Source: an uncultured Bacteroidota bacterium
Lineage (GTDB): Bacteria > Bacteroidota > Bacteroidia > Chitinophagales > Chitinophagaceae
Assembly: GCA_903829015.1 (NCBI GenBank)
Contig: CAIKOJ010000151.1
Span: forward strand, 62,001-126,000
Length of the DNA stretch: 64,000 nt
Reading direction: 5' to 3'
The notes below the pieces were generated by a model that was given only the letters and a program-made list of their open reading frames with translations, did no database searches and was not told the DNA's origin. Position 1 is the first letter of the stretch, and each line of letters begins with the position of its first letter. The position numbers were made by a program, and so were the translations under genes. Of this stretch, positions 1-8,792 are shown one piece after another.

Positions 1-123
1 TAATTGCGTAGGGCTCATTCCCACATCCTTTCCGCCTGCCGCTACAGATTCATCGGCTGTATATTTATGGTTGCCGGCTTCCAGTACCGCCTGGTAATTA
101 TCCTGTAAAAAAGCAGTGACCAT
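1..123 (-). CDS. OsmC family protein, N-terminal fragment (runs off the window)
   Basis: An open minus-strand frame starts at an ATG at 123 and stays open for 41 codons to the window edge. The peptide contains NHKYTADESVAAGGKDVGMS followed by PTQL, which matches the N-terminal signature of OsmC/Ohr-like proteins (basic His near an ADE motif, then GG-D-G-SP). These proteins are small soluble thiol peroxidases or their relatives, acting on organic hydroperoxides with two cysteines that lie further downstream, outside this window. Subfamily (OsmC, Ohr or YhfA) cannot be decided from 41 residues. No clear promoter was seen upstream. Confidence 0.72.
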   Translation of the reverse strand, partial: MVTAFLQDNYQAVLEAGNHKYTADESVAAGGKDVGMSPTQL

Positions 124-432
124 ATTCTTTGATTCAGAAATGTAAGATCAAACGAAAATAACGATTTCCATTCCAACAACTGATATTGTCCACCAAATCT
201 TAATCTGGCGGGTGGTAGAATGAGTATTACCAATTCTTTGAAACTACTCTGGTGGTTGCGGTAGTACCGAAAACAGTGTATTAGCAATAAAGGCAATAAT
301 TAAGCGTTAAGTAGTATACTGAACTCGCCATCGAAAAATCACTTGATGAAACTTACAAATACCTAATTAACAATGGTAATAAAATACTATAATTCGTAAC
401 AAAACCTTACTTTCATTAAAATTTAGTGACCA
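124..432. other. Intergenic region, no gene seen
   Basis: This AT-rich 309-nt stretch separates the OsmC fragment from the next gene, and the two are transcribed divergently. Reading frames here are short, start without ribosome-binding context and have no family resemblance. It probably carries both promoters. A weak TACTTTC element lies about 25 nt before the ATG at 433, but I cannot assign it firmly. Confidence 0.4.
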
Positions 433-939
433 ATGAAACAATCTATAGTGCCTGAATCACCAAACGCCGCTGATTTTCTTGAAGTAGCCTTTGAAAAGAA
501 AATACCGGAAAAGGTATTGGAGTGCTATATTGAGATGTTTGAGAAACGAGGTTTTACATTGGAACAAAAATTTTACCCTGATTTTGAGAAGGCTCACCCC
601 AATGAAATGTTCAGGAATTTCAAAAGTGAGGCAGGCAGCACATATACAGTGGTTACTTTAATGGCTCAGCAACCGGGCGACTGGATATTTAAAGTACGTA
701 AAGGCAATATTTTACTTCCTCAAAACGGCAAAGTAACAAGCCTGATGCTGATGAAAAACATGTACTGGTCAGACTTTATTACTACAGCATCAACCACCGC
801 CACCGGAGGTCAGATCGACTGCGATCTGAAGATCAGCGCATACGATAACCAGGTAACCAACCTGCCAGTTTACATTCTAATTTTCGGAGTTGATAAGGTA
901 AAAAGCCTCAATTTATCAGATTCCGGAAACCCGTTCTGA
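433..939 (+). CDS. Hypothetical protein, 168 aa
   Basis: I do not recognise this protein. It is 168 residues, soluble, without signal peptide or membrane segment, and starts at ATG 433. The N-terminal third is predicted mainly helical and acidic/basic (for example VAFEKKIPEKVLECYIEMFEK is interrupted only by charged residues); the rest looks like beta structure, with an ending rich in short hydrophobic strands. It lies 110 nt upstream of a sulfotransferase-like gene on the same strand, so the two may be co-transcribed. Coding reality is supported by normal codon use and the absence of a competing frame; function is unknown. Confidence 0.6.
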   Translation: MKQSIVPESPNAADFLEVAFEKKIPEKVLECYIEMFEKRGFTLEQKFYPDFEKAHPNEMFRNFKSEAGSTYTVVTLMAQQPGDWIFKVRKGNILLPQNGKVTSLMLMKNMYWSDFITTASTTATGGQIDCDLKISAYDNQVTNLPVYILIFGVDKVKSLNLSDSGNPF

Positions 940-1049
940 TCTTATTTTTAGGTTCCCGTGATAACCTGCCGGCAAAGTTCATTCCTATCGCCGGGGTAAT
1001 AGTTTGTTGAGTACCGAAGGTTTGATATATTCGTTTTGAAATACAATAT

Positions 1050-2021
1050 ATGGAGGAGCTGCAAAGTGCGTTGAAAAACTGGGTACCTGAAAAAATATTA
1101 ATTGATGATAGAGAGCTGATTTTCAAGTGCCTGTGTTGCAGTGACCTACCTTTTACAGAGCCTTTTTTTGACGACACCCTCCGTAAGTTCAGAACGTTGG
1201 ATCTAAACAGAAAGCAGTACAAATGTTTTGTTGGAGCTGAGATGATCAATGAATGGGCCGGCAATATCGATTTCGTACCGCCAACTGCTTTTATCTTTCA
1301 TGTTTCCCGTTGTGGCTCCACTCTGGTTTCGCAATCCCTGGGATTGAACAATGAATTTATCTCACTCTCTGAAGTCCCGGTACTTGACCAGATTCTCAGG
1401 CTAACTGTTTCGAACGATGAGGAAGTGAAAGGCAAGGCGGAACAGTTATTCAAATCTTTGGTAAAAATCTATGGTGCACAACGAACCGGTGTTGAAAATA
1501 AATTGTTTATTAAGACTGACTGCTGGCATTTAATGTTTTACAAACAACTGCGGTCTTTATACCCTACTACGCCTTTCATAATCATGTATCGCCAACCAGC
1601 GGCTGTAATTGAGTCAAACAAAAGAAGTAAGGGTATACAATGCATTCACTCATACGTTCCTCCGGAGATATATGGAATGGAAGGTAAGCTCAAAAGTGAT
1701 GATTTGGTGCCGGATAACTATTTCAAAATAGCATTGGAGCAGTTTTTCAGAGCAATTATTGAAATTGCAGCAAACGAAAATCAGGTATTGCTGTTGAACT
1801 ATAACGAAGGTATTCCTGCACTAATGAGTAAGATCGCAGGATATACCGGTCTTTCATTCAGCGGGGAATTTGAAAGCAAAATACTGAAAAGGAGTGCCTA
1901 CCATGCTAAAAACCCGGACGAGGAATTTGTGGAGCAAAATACTGCGGCAAAATTCAGTGACATTACTGTTCTGGAGGAACTTTACAATAGTATAGAAAAT
2001 ATAAGGTTGAAAAGCAGGTAA
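1050..2021 (+). CDS. Sulfotransferase-like P-loop protein
   Basis: This 323-residue protein has a P-loop-like motif, HVSRCGSTLVSQSL, at about residues 84-97. It corresponds to the 5'-phosphosulfate-binding loop of PAPS-dependent sulfotransferases (usually RSGTT/RSGSTLL). A second element, FIIMYRQPAAVIESNKRS at about residues 175-192, resembles the 3'-phosphate-binding region (RxP...S). The family transfers sulfonate from PAPS to hydroxyl or amine acceptors; the acceptor cannot be read from the sequence. The Cys inside the P-loop (SRCGST) is typical of the divergent bacterial subfamily sometimes fused to hydroxylases. No signal peptide, so probably cytoplasmic. It precedes a lipoprotein gene by 90 nt. 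Confidence 0.65.
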   Translation: MEELQSALKNWVPEKILIDDRELIFKCLCCSDLPFTEPFFDDTLRKFRTLDLNRKQYKCFVGAEMINEWAGNIDFVPPTAFIFHVSRCGSTLVSQSLGLNNEFISLSEVPVLDQILRLTVSNDEEVKGKAEQLFKSLVKIYGAQRTGVENKLFIKTDCWHLMFYKQLRSLYPTTPFIIMYRQPAAVIESNKRSKGIQCIHSYVPPEIYGMEGKLKSDDLVPDNYFKIALEQFFRAIIEIAANENQVLLLNYNEGIPALMSKIAGYTGLSFSGEFESKILKRSAYHAKNPDEEFVEQNTAAKFSDITVLEELYNSIENIRLKSR

Positions 2022-2111
2022 CTGCTGATGCTTGTCTCAGCTTTTCCCGGAAATATAAACGTGTACATTGTGATCAATCTTTCTATCCTCAAATTACGAT
2101 CCGGTTTGTTG

Positions 2112-2702
2112 ATGAAGCAGTTATTGTTATTTGTAGCGTTTGCATGTATCTCCTGTTCATGTAACAACAATAACAGGCAGACGGGCGATGAAAAATTGAA
2201 AGAAGCAATTCTGGTTTATCATACCTCCGGAACAGCAGGAACTGACACTTCCGCAATTGACAGTATTAGTATACAATATGTAGATACCCTTTCACTGAAG
2301 AAAAGTGTAAAAATAGCTTTAGACAGAAACAACAGAACACTCAAACTTCAGACGGCTGTTTATGAGTCTAACATTGCTCAGATTGGAGTGGATACACTTT
2401 TATTAGTGACCCTGCGGCTGCAAAAATCTCTCTACACGAAAGCGGTGTTAAAATATGACTCTACCAATTTTATTGAACAAAAAAACAAACTGGCCGCCGA
2501 CTCTTTGCAACTCATGGGGAGTTACCACACTATGCAGAACACAAGGAAAGCTATTGACAGCCTCCAGTCGGTTTATGCGGCAGCCGATTCTTTGGCGCTG
2601 TTTGAGTTTTATGTCGGCGCAACCATCTACCATAGAGGCGCGGATCATGAGCAGGGAGTGTATACCATCTCGAAAAACTGGAAGGTGCGCATGAAAAATT
2701 AG
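2112..2702 (+). CDS. Putative lipoprotein, unknown function
   Basis: The start at 2112 is preferred over the in-frame ATG at 2028 because it opens directly with a lipoprotein signal, MKQLLLFVAFACISCSCNN, with a lipobox-like ACISC and cysteines at about residues 15 and 17. The upstream extension lacks any signal character. The mature part (about 180 residues) is polar and Asn/Asp/Ser-rich at its start, then alternates helix and strand. I recognise no domain. It probably sits in the inner or outer membrane facing the periplasm. It is convergent with the DUF2461 gene, whose stop is 30 nt away. Confidence 0.6.
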   Translation: MKQLLLFVAFACISCSCNNNNRQTGDEKLKEAILVYHTSGTAGTDTSAIDSISIQYVDTLSLKKSVKIALDRNNRTLKLQTAVYESNIAQIGVDTLLLVTLRLQKSLYTKAVLKYDSTNFIEQKNKLAADSLQLMGSYHTMQNTRKAIDSLQSVYAAADSLALFEFYVGATIYHRGADHEQGVYTISKNWKVRMKN

Positions 2703-2732
2703 AGTACCGATCTTCCCTCTGCATTTACGATA

Positions 2733-3422
2733 TTAATCCACAAGGCTCAGGCCATTTGCATCAGTAGTAAGTACGTCGCTCATATAATCCAGAAAAGGGC
2801 GCATCTTTTTAAAAGTGTCACTGACTTTTTTCGCAAACCCCGGGCTCAGTACATCTTCGTCTGTAAAATCATGCTTCAGCAAAAACTGTTTATACCTCAA
2901 AAGGTCTATTGCCGGATGGTCTTTAGCATATCCTCGGGGTGCCGTGCCTAATTGTGTTCCGGTCATACCGCCGAACGCTTGCACGAGCGGTTTGCTCGCT
3001 AGCATTTTTCTCCAGTCTTTATTGTTCAGGTCAATATCCTGCCTGATGCGCTGCAGGTCTTTTGTTTCCGGCCCCCAGAACCCGCCACCAATAAATGTGT
3101 TCCCCGGCTCTATGTGGTAATAGTACCCGCCGCGGAGCTTCTTCGTAGCCCGCTTAAAGCCGCCGTTCCAGTGCGTATTGTAGGGCGTCTTTTCTTTCGA
3201 GAAGCGCACATCCCTGTATATTCTAAACAAACTTGCCTTCCCCGATTCGGTTTCGATGTTATCATGCTTGTTCATTTCGGCAAGCAGTGATGATGCAAAG
3301 CCAATCATATTTTCGTGGGCGGCTGTGTATTTGTCTTTGTTTTTGGCAAACCACTCTCTGTCGTTATGCTTGGCAAGCGTTTTCAGGAAATCTATCGATT
3401 GTTTGTTTATGGCGGAGGACAT
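2733..3422 (-). CDS. DUF2461 (TIGR02453) family protein
   Basis: This 229-residue protein matches the DUF2461 family across its length. It has NDREWFAKNKDKY near residue 20, then RIYRDVRFSKEKTPYNTH (about residues 66-83), and the Gly/Tyr-rich YYYHIEPG-FIGGGFWGP segment near residue 100. The family is about 210-230 residues, widespread in bacteria and some fungi, soluble, and without an assigned biochemical role. The length is complete and the ATG start at 3422 gives the usual family N-terminus. It is convergent with the lipoprotein gene and 64 nt upstream of the next minus-strand gene's stop. Confidence 0.85.
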   Translation of the reverse strand: MSSAINKQSIDFLKTLAKHNDREWFAKNKDKYTAAHENMIGFASSLLAEMNKHDNIETESGKASLFRIYRDVRFSKEKTPYNTHWNGGFKRATKKLRGGYYYHIEPGNTFIGGGFWGPETKDLQRIRQDIDLNNKDWRKMLASKPLVQAFGGMTGTQLGTAPRGYAKDHPAIDLLRYKQFLLKHDFTDEDVLSPGFAKKVSDTFKKMRPFLDYMSDVLTTDANGLSLVD

Positions 3423-3486
3423 ACTTTTTTACTATTTACTAAAGCGAGGCTGAAAAATTTCAAGAGAGAATGAGGTTGCAAAAATA

Positions 3487-3924
3487 CTACTTTGTTTTTC
3501 TGAATTGCTCATCAACGGCAATAGCCTCAAATATGTATGACTTGAGCAGATCTGTATCTATCTCGTTCGGTTGGTTAAAATTCCGGTAATACACTTGTTT
3601 CCTTCCGCCCTTATCCAGGTAATTCGTTTCATCTGTGAGCAGGTACCCTTGCTGAAACCCGAAACGGACGCCACAATGTGTTTTCGACTTACCCCAAAGC
3701 ACAGATGCCGGCCATATGAAAAACAGGCCCTTGTTGATTTTGTAAAACGGCACATTATAAGAGAGTTGCTCCTTTATGTGGGGAGCACAATCAAAGATGA
3801 TCTTTCGCAGGCGTTCGGTTATTTTCAACTCATCGGCAGGCAGATAATCCAGAAATTCATCAACCGAGCTGAATCGCACATCCTGCATTTTATATCCGCC
3901 ACCTGTGTTTTTTTTAAGTGCCAT
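3487..3924 (-). CDS. DUF1801 / YdhG-like family protein
   Basis: The protein (145 aa) has the DUF1801 pattern: a helical start with VDEFLDYLPADELKITERLR, the NVPFYKINKGLFFIWP beta segment, and KTHCGVRFGFQQGYLL. DUF1801 proteins are small single-domain soluble proteins of unknown biochemical role with a frataxin-like fold. I chose the ATG at 3924. A Bacteroidota -7 element (TAGCTTTG) ends 16 nt before it, whereas the more upstream ATG at 3939 would sit only one base from that element. An internal ATG at 3888 is a further possibility. Confidence 0.78.
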   Translation of the reverse strand: MALKKNTGGGYKMQDVRFSSVDEFLDYLPADELKITERLRKIIFDCAPHIKEQLSYNVPFYKINKGLFFIWPASVLWGKSKTHCGVRFGFQQGYLLTDETNYLDKGGRKQVYYRNFNQPNEIDTDLLKSYIFEAIAVDEQFRKTK

Positions 3925-3940
3925 ATAGCAAACAATCATT

Positions 3941-3948
3941 CAAAGCTA
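3941..3948 (-). promoter_or_regulatory. -7 promoter element of the DUF1801 gene
   Basis: On the minus strand this reads TAGCTTTG, matching the Bacteroidota TAnnTTTG element. It lies 16 nt upstream of the ATG at 3924 and decides that start. Confidence 0.5.
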
Positions 3949-4058
3949 ATGAGATATTTACTTATCTAAGTCAATTAGCATCGGTAACCGACTCAAATAT
4001 TAACCAACGATTTAAGATGTTAATAACATGTGTATTTTTACATTTTGGTTACATTAGC

Positions 4059-4092
4059 TTGTATCTTTTGCCTGTTATTTTCAGTAACTTTG
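4059..4092 (+). promoter_or_regulatory. Promoter of the TPR gene
   Basis: TAACTTTG at 4085-4092 matches the -7 consensus. A TTG at 4059-4061 lies 23 nt upstream as a possible -33 element. The element ends 17 nt before the ATG at 4110. That argues against the ATG at 3918, which lies upstream of the promoter and would overlap the DUF1801 gene. Confidence 0.55.
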
Positions 4093-4109
4093 GTTTAAAC
4101 GATGAGCAT

Positions 4110-5531
4110 ATGTTTGATGATGATCTGAATGACGAAGAATGGGGGCCATTGGATGAAACCTTGAGGCGCTACGAGGAAGTGAAGAAAGGGGAATCTACAA
4201 GTATTCTTGATGAAGAAGAGTTTGAGCGCGTAATTGAATATTATTTTCAGAACAGTAATGAAGAGCAGGCTTTACTGGCCTGTGAGATTGCCAGAACCTA
4301 CTATCCTTTTTCGGCATCTGTACTTTTGCTAAAAGCAGAGATTCTCACCCAGGCGCAAAAATACGGACAGGCACAGATTGCCCTCGACGAGATGGACCAA
4401 TACGATGGGGTGAATCTGGATGCAGTATTGTTAAGGTCAGATATATTATTGGCGCAGTTTAAATACGATCAGGCGGCTTTGCTGCTGGAAACGCGCGCCG
4501 AGGATTTCTCAGGAAAGGAGAAAACAGAGATACTGCTGGAACTTTCTGATGTATATGACGAAAGTGAGGAGTTTGATGCCGTTTTTGACACACTGAAACG
4601 TGTGATCAAGATCGAAAAACGCAACGAGGAGGCTTTACAGAAAATATGCTTCTGGGCAGAGTTCACTCAGCGTCTGGATGAAAGTGTAACCATTCACACC
4701 CAGCTTACCGATGAAGACCCATACAACGCCCTTGCCTGGTTCAACTTGGGTGCGGCTTACCAGGGTCTGAAGATGTATGAAAAGTCTATTGATGCCTATG
4801 AATACTGTGTAGCGATAGATGAAAAGTTTGAATTTGCCTACCGCAATATGGCTGATGCCTATATGCGGCTGAAGTGGTATGAGAAAGCACTGGATGTACT
4901 GGAAAAGCATATAGAAATAGCCAAACCTGAAGATGTGATCTTTGAGGCAATGGGCTATTGCTGGGAAAAGAGAAAAGATTTCCGCAGAGCCAGGCAGTTC
5001 TACAGGCAGGCATCGCAGCTAAGCCCGCAGGACGATGGTATATTCTATAAGATAGGCGAAACCTACGCACGCGAAAAGCAGTGGGAAAAAGCGGTTAAAT
5101 CTTTTTCGGTGGCACTGCACCTCAACAAAGACAATGCATCTTATTGCATGGCCATAGGCAACTGCTTGATGGAAATGGACGTAAAAAGCGAAGCATTGGT
5201 ATGCTACCTCAATGCTGTGCGCCTGAAGCCCGGCAACAAAAGCACCTGGGTGGCGCTGATCCGTGGTTTGTACCTTACCGGCTACTTCGAAGAAGCGATT
5301 ATGCAGCTGGCAGTGGCCCGTGAACATTGCGGAGACAAAGGCGATTTTTACTACTACCATGCTGCTGCCCTGCTGGATATGGGCAAAGCCAAAGAGGCAA
5401 TGCTGCAACTGGAGAAGGGACTGAAAATGTCTCCTACCCGTGTTAAAACTTTCACAGACCTTAATCCTGAGTTTCTCAGGAGAAGCACTGTAGTAGAGTT
5501 GATTGCCAAGTACAAAAAATCAAAGAAGTAA
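4110..5531 (+). CDS. Tetratricopeptide repeat protein
   Basis: The 473-residue protein begins with a very acidic stretch (MFDDDLNDEEWGPLDE), followed from about residue 60 to 460 by a long series of TPR helix pairs. Good repeats include NALAWFNLGAAYQGLKMYEK and FAYRNMADAYMRLKWYEKAL. It ends with a basic KKSKK tail. No signal peptide is present from this start, so a cytoplasmic scaffold is likely. TPR arrays bind peptides or proteins; no catalytic domain is present and no partner can be named. The start is fixed by the promoter ending 17 nt upstream. A strong hairpin terminator follows 20 nt after the stop, so it is monocistronic. Confidence 0.85.
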   Translation: MFDDDLNDEEWGPLDETLRRYEEVKKGESTSILDEEEFERVIEYYFQNSNEEQALLACEIARTYYPFSASVLLLKAEILTQAQKYGQAQIALDEMDQYDGVNLDAVLLRSDILLAQFKYDQAALLLETRAEDFSGKEKTEILLELSDVYDESEEFDAVFDTLKRVIKIEKRNEEALQKICFWAEFTQRLDESVTIHTQLTDEDPYNALAWFNLGAAYQGLKMYEKSIDAYEYCVAIDEKFEFAYRNMADAYMRLKWYEKALDVLEKHIEIAKPEDVIFEAMGYCWEKRKDFRRARQFYRQASQLSPQDDGIFYKIGETYAREKQWEKAVKSFSVALHLNKDNASYCMAIGNCLMEMDVKSEALVCYLNAVRLKPGNKSTWVALIRGLYLTGYFEEAIMQLAVAREHCGDKGDFYYYHAAALLDMGKAKEAMLQLEKGLKMSPTRVKTFTDLNPEFLRRSTVVELIAKYKKSKK

Positions 5532-5550
5532 CATTTTTTCGAATTATCAG

Positions 5551-5587
5551 GGGTATCCGGCACAACTTGCTTTGGATACCCTTTTTT
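5551..5587 (+). terminator. Rho-independent terminator after the TPR gene
   Basis: GGGTATCC (5551-5558) pairs perfectly with GGATACCC (5574-5581), and six T follow. It lies 20 nt downstream of the TPR stop codon. Confidence 0.85.
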
Positions 5588-5680
5588 CTGTTCCACACTG
5601 GAATAATGCCGCAATTCCAACTCTTTTAGTCTCCCTTTAGCTATTATTTGGCTTTAAATTAACCTCAATAATACCGATAG

Positions 5681-5713
5681 TTGATTTATATATTGATATA
5701 TTCGGTACCTTTG
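5681..5713 (+). promoter_or_regulatory. typA promoter
   Basis: TTG at 5681-5683 and TACCTTTG at 5706-5713 are 22 nt apart, matching the Bacteroidota -33/-7 arrangement. The remaining 131 nt to the typA ATG form an unusually long leader for this window. The rest of the 313-nt gap (5532-5844) holds the upstream terminator and no further gene. Confidence 0.6.
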
Positions 5714-5844
5714 CACCCTGAAAAAAAGACCCCTCCTGATTTTCTCCTTCAGAACGGCTCTTTTACAGGCTCATAACGATTGTATAACAGGAGAAATAAG
5801 TATAAAAATATTGCCTGCACAGGCGGGCAGAAAAGAAGGGTTTT

Positions 5845-7653
5845 ATGGATATCAGAAACATTGCCATTATTGCGCACGTAGATCACGGTAAGACTACCCT
5901 GGTTGACAAAATTTTACACTCAACCAACGTATTCCGCGACAACCAGGAAACGGGCGAGCTGATCATGGACAGCAACGACCTGGAACGCGAGCGTGGCATC
6001 ACCATCCTTGCAAAAAACATTTCAGTTACCTACAAGGGTGTGAAAATTAACGTGATCGATACTCCGGGTCACGCCGACTTTGGTGGTGAAGTGGAGCGCG
6101 TACTTAAAATGGCCGACGGTGTACTGCTGCTGGTAGATGCCTTTGAAGGACCAATGCCGCAGACTCGATTTGTACTGCAGAAAGCACTGAACCTGAATCT
6201 GCATCCGATTGTGGTGATCAATAAGGTGGATAAGCCTAACTGCCGCCCCGACGAAGTACATGATTCGGTATTTGAATTGTTCTTCCAGCTTGATGCTACT
6301 GAAGAGCAGTTGAACTTCCCTACACTGTACGGATCGAGCAAGCACGGCTGGTTCAATACATCACTTACACAAACTGAAGACATTACTGTACTACTCGATA
6401 CTATACTCGAGAAAGTACCTGCACCAACAGTTGTTGAAGGTCCGGTGCAGATGCAGATCACATCGCTCGACTATTCTTCATTCCTGGGTAGGATCGCAAT
6501 TGGCAAGATCACCCGTGGTGTGCTGAAGGAGGGCCAGAACATTATGCTTTGCAAAGCCGATGGCACTATGCAGCGCAGCAAGGTAAAAGAGCTGTATGTG
6601 TTTGTAGACATGGGCAAAAAGAAAGTTTCCGAAGCTCAGTGCGGCGATATCTGTGCCGTGGTAGGCGTTGAAGGTTTCCAGATCGGCGAGACGATTGCTG
6701 ATTATGAGAACCCCGAAGCAATACCAATGATACCTATCGATGAGCCGACTATGAATATGCAGTTCAGCATCAACAACTCACCTTTCTTTGGTAAGGAGGG
6801 TAAGTTTGTAACCAGCCGCCACATCCGCGACAGGTTGATGAAGGAACTGGAAAAGAACCTGGCACTGCGCGTAGCCGAAACTGATGATGCCGATAAATTC
6901 ATGGTGTTTGGCCGTGGTATTCTGCATCTGAGCGTACTGGTAGAAACCATGCGCCGCGAGGGTTACGAGCTTACAGTTGGTCAGCCGCAGGTAATTACCA
7001 AAGAGATCGATGGCAAGAAATGCGAACCGTATGAGGTGCTGGTAGTAGATGTACCGGCAGAACTGAGCGGCCGCGTAATAGACCTGGTAACACAGCGCAA
7101 GGGCGAAATGCATGTAATGGATACCAAGGGTACCATGCAGCATCTGGAGTTTGATATTCCATCGCGCGGGCTGATAGGCCTTCGTTCGCAGATGCTGACT
7201 AATACACAGGGCGAGGCAGTAATGGCTCACCGTTTTGCAGAGTACAAGCCATGGAAAGGCTTTATACCCGGCAGAAACAACGGTGTATTGCTGGCCAAGA
7301 CCGCCGGTAAAGCAACAGGTTATTCTATCGACAAGCTGCAGGACCGTGGTGCATTCTTTATAGATCCGGGTGAGGAACTGTATGAAGGCCAGATGATCGG
7401 TGAGCACATTAAGCCAGGCGATCTGGTGGTGAATGTGGCTGAAACCAAGAAGCTGACCAACATGCGCTCCAGTGGTACTGATGATTCAGTAAGGATCACA
7501 CCGAAAATACAGATGACACTTGAAGAGTGCATGGAGTATATTCAGCAGGACGAGTGTATCGAGGTTACCCCTAAGAGCATCCGCCTGAGGAAAATCATGC
7601 TCAATGAAGAAGACCGTAAGAAATACTCGAAGATCATGAAGGCAGACGCCTAA
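5845..7653 (+). CDS. typA: Ribosome-associated GTPase TypA/BipA
   Basis: This is a full-length (602 aa) TypA/BipA translational GTPase. The G domain has HVDHGKT at residues 11-17, the ERERGITI switch at 47-54, DTPGH at 72-76 and NKVD at 126-129. These are followed by the EF-Tu-like beta-barrel, EF-G-like domains III/V and the BipA-specific C-terminus with GIVGLRSQ-like RGLIGLRSQ and the KAxGYSIDKLQDRGAFF segment. TypA binds the 70S ribosome, aids 50S assembly at low temperature and affects stress adaptation. It is monocistronic, with its own promoter and a terminator just after the stop. Confidence 0.97.
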   Translation: MDIRNIAIIAHVDHGKTTLVDKILHSTNVFRDNQETGELIMDSNDLERERGITILAKNISVTYKGVKINVIDTPGHADFGGEVERVLKMADGVLLLVDAFEGPMPQTRFVLQKALNLNLHPIVVINKVDKPNCRPDEVHDSVFELFFQLDATEEQLNFPTLYGSSKHGWFNTSLTQTEDITVLLDTILEKVPAPTVVEGPVQMQITSLDYSSFLGRIAIGKITRGVLKEGQNIMLCKADGTMQRSKVKELYVFVDMGKKKVSEAQCGDICAVVGVEGFQIGETIADYENPEAIPMIPIDEPTMNMQFSINNSPFFGKEGKFVTSRHIRDRLMKELEKNLALRVAETDDADKFMVFGRGILHLSVLVETMRREGYELTVGQPQVITKEIDGKKCEPYEVLVVDVPAELSGRVIDLVTQRKGEMHVMDTKGTMQHLEFDIPSRGLIGLRSQMLTNTQGEAVMAHRFAEYKPWKGFIPGRNNGVLLAKTAGKATGYSIDKLQDRGAFFIDPGEELYEGQMIGEHIKPGDLVVNVAETKKLTNMRSSGTDDSVRITPKIQMTLEECMEYIQQDECIEVTPKSIRLRKIMLNEEDRKKYSKIMKADA

Positions 7654-7676
7654 GATTCTTTATAATTTTTGTTTGA

Positions 7677-7708
7677 AACGCTGCCCGGAAACTGGCGGCG
7701 TTTTTTTT
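7677..7708 (+). terminator. typA terminator
   Basis: AACGCTGCC pairs with GGCGGCGTT (one mismatch), and eight T follow at 7701-7708, 24 nt after the typA stop. The 246-nt gap to the next gene has no further coding signal. It contains a GC-rich stretch at about 7880-7935 resembling a dispersed intergenic element. Confidence 0.8.
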
Positions 7709-7954
7709 GTGTAGCCGTCGCTACGGCCGCCGTTGAAACTATGGCTGATAAAAAAAAGCTTCGGCCGGCAGGCGCAAAACAGGGTGAGGAGCGGAGATAA
7801 GACGGCAACAAAAGGTTTCTTTGTATTTGAGTTCGTAATGCTATTTGGGTGAGTGCGAATTCTCAGGGGATTTCTCCCTACACTTCACTGCGGCTCCGCC
7901 TGGTTTCGTTCCAGTCGAAATGACGTTCAATACTCGGCTGGCTACCAAAAATAT

Positions 7955-8746
7955 TTATCCTACGGTATAGTATACACAGGTGGTTACAAAGTCGCGGAGG
8001 TAGGGGATGTAGGTGATGGGGGCCCACTGGCGGCGGGGCTGGAGTCCGAATTTGAATTTGTATATGGGGTTGATGAGGTAGTGCTCTTTGTGCATGACTT
8101 TGAGTCCGGAGGCTTTGACTATGCGCTCAAAACGCTCGATGGTGATCTGTGTGTCTTTGATCTCCATAAGTTCCTGAATGATGGATGGGTGCTCGCCAGC
8201 CATTTTGAGCATGCCGCGGTATATGAACCCTGGCAGTACATGGTACCAGGGCAGCACACTGGCCCATTTTTTATAGCATACCTGCTGGTGCCCGCCAAAG
8301 GGCATGTACCAGGGCGGGAAGCCGAAGAAAATTTGTCCGCCGGGTTTTAAAAAGGTTTTGAGGTGGGTGATGAACTGTTGCTGCTCGGGCACGTGCTCAA
8401 TCACATCTTTGAGTATGATAACATCGAACTGGGTGCGGAAGCGGGTTATGAATGCATCGTCGTAAATATTCTGGCAGAGGAATTCTACTTTGCCGGCGGC
8501 TACCTCGGCGGCCAAAAATTCGTTGGCCAGATCGATACGGGCAGGGGCAAGGTCTACGCCCACGCATTTGCAGCCACGGTTGATGAAGGGGAGCAGTACG
8601 CCGCCTTCGGCAGTACCTACTTCGAGGATAGATGTGCCGGCACCAATGGTGTGGGTTTTTTCTATAAACGGCAGCACATAGGTAAGTGAATTATCTACCT
8701 GCTGATCGAATCGTACTCTGTCGTTGGTGTGCTGCTTTAATGCCAA
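7955..8746 (-). CDS. Class I SAM-dependent methyltransferase
   Basis: A Rossmann-fold methyltransferase of 263 residues. Motif I is ILEVGTAEGGVLLPF (residues 40-54), followed by the acidic post-motif CVGVDLAP and the motif IV-like DVIILKDVIEHVP near residues 107-119. Then comes FLKPGGQIFFGFPPW, typical of the Methyltransf_11/UbiG-like group. The C-terminal third (about residue 150 on, with FGGHQQVCYKKW) is the usual substrate-specific insert; the substrate cannot be read, though such proteins often modify sugars, lipids or quinones. It lies 46 nt upstream of the DAHP synthase stop's partner strand position, but since both genes are on the minus strand it is downstream of that gene and may be co-transcribed with it. 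Confidence 0.85.
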   Translation of the reverse strand: MALKQHTNDRVRFDQQVDNSLTYVLPFIEKTHTIGAGTSILEVGTAEGGVLLPFINRGCKCVGVDLAPARIDLANEFLAAEVAAGKVEFLCQNIYDDAFITRFRTQFDVIILKDVIEHVPEQQQFITHLKTFLKPGGQIFFGFPPWYMPFGGHQQVCYKKWASVLPWYHVLPGFIYRGMLKMAGEHPSIIQELMEIKDTQITIERFERIVKASGLKVMHKEHYLINPIYKFKFGLQPRRQWAPITYIPYLRDFVTTCVYYTVG

Positions 8747-8792
8747 TGTTGGTATGTTTTTAGACCCCGCCGCGGCGGGTGATGGGGTAAAT

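Noticed and set aside
42-296. 84-codon minus-strand frame over the OsmC fragment
   Set aside because: It overlaps the OsmC frame in another phase, has no family match and no start context.
3918-4109. Upstream start for the TPR gene
   Set aside because: It precedes the TAACTTTG promoter and overlaps the opposing DUF1801 gene.
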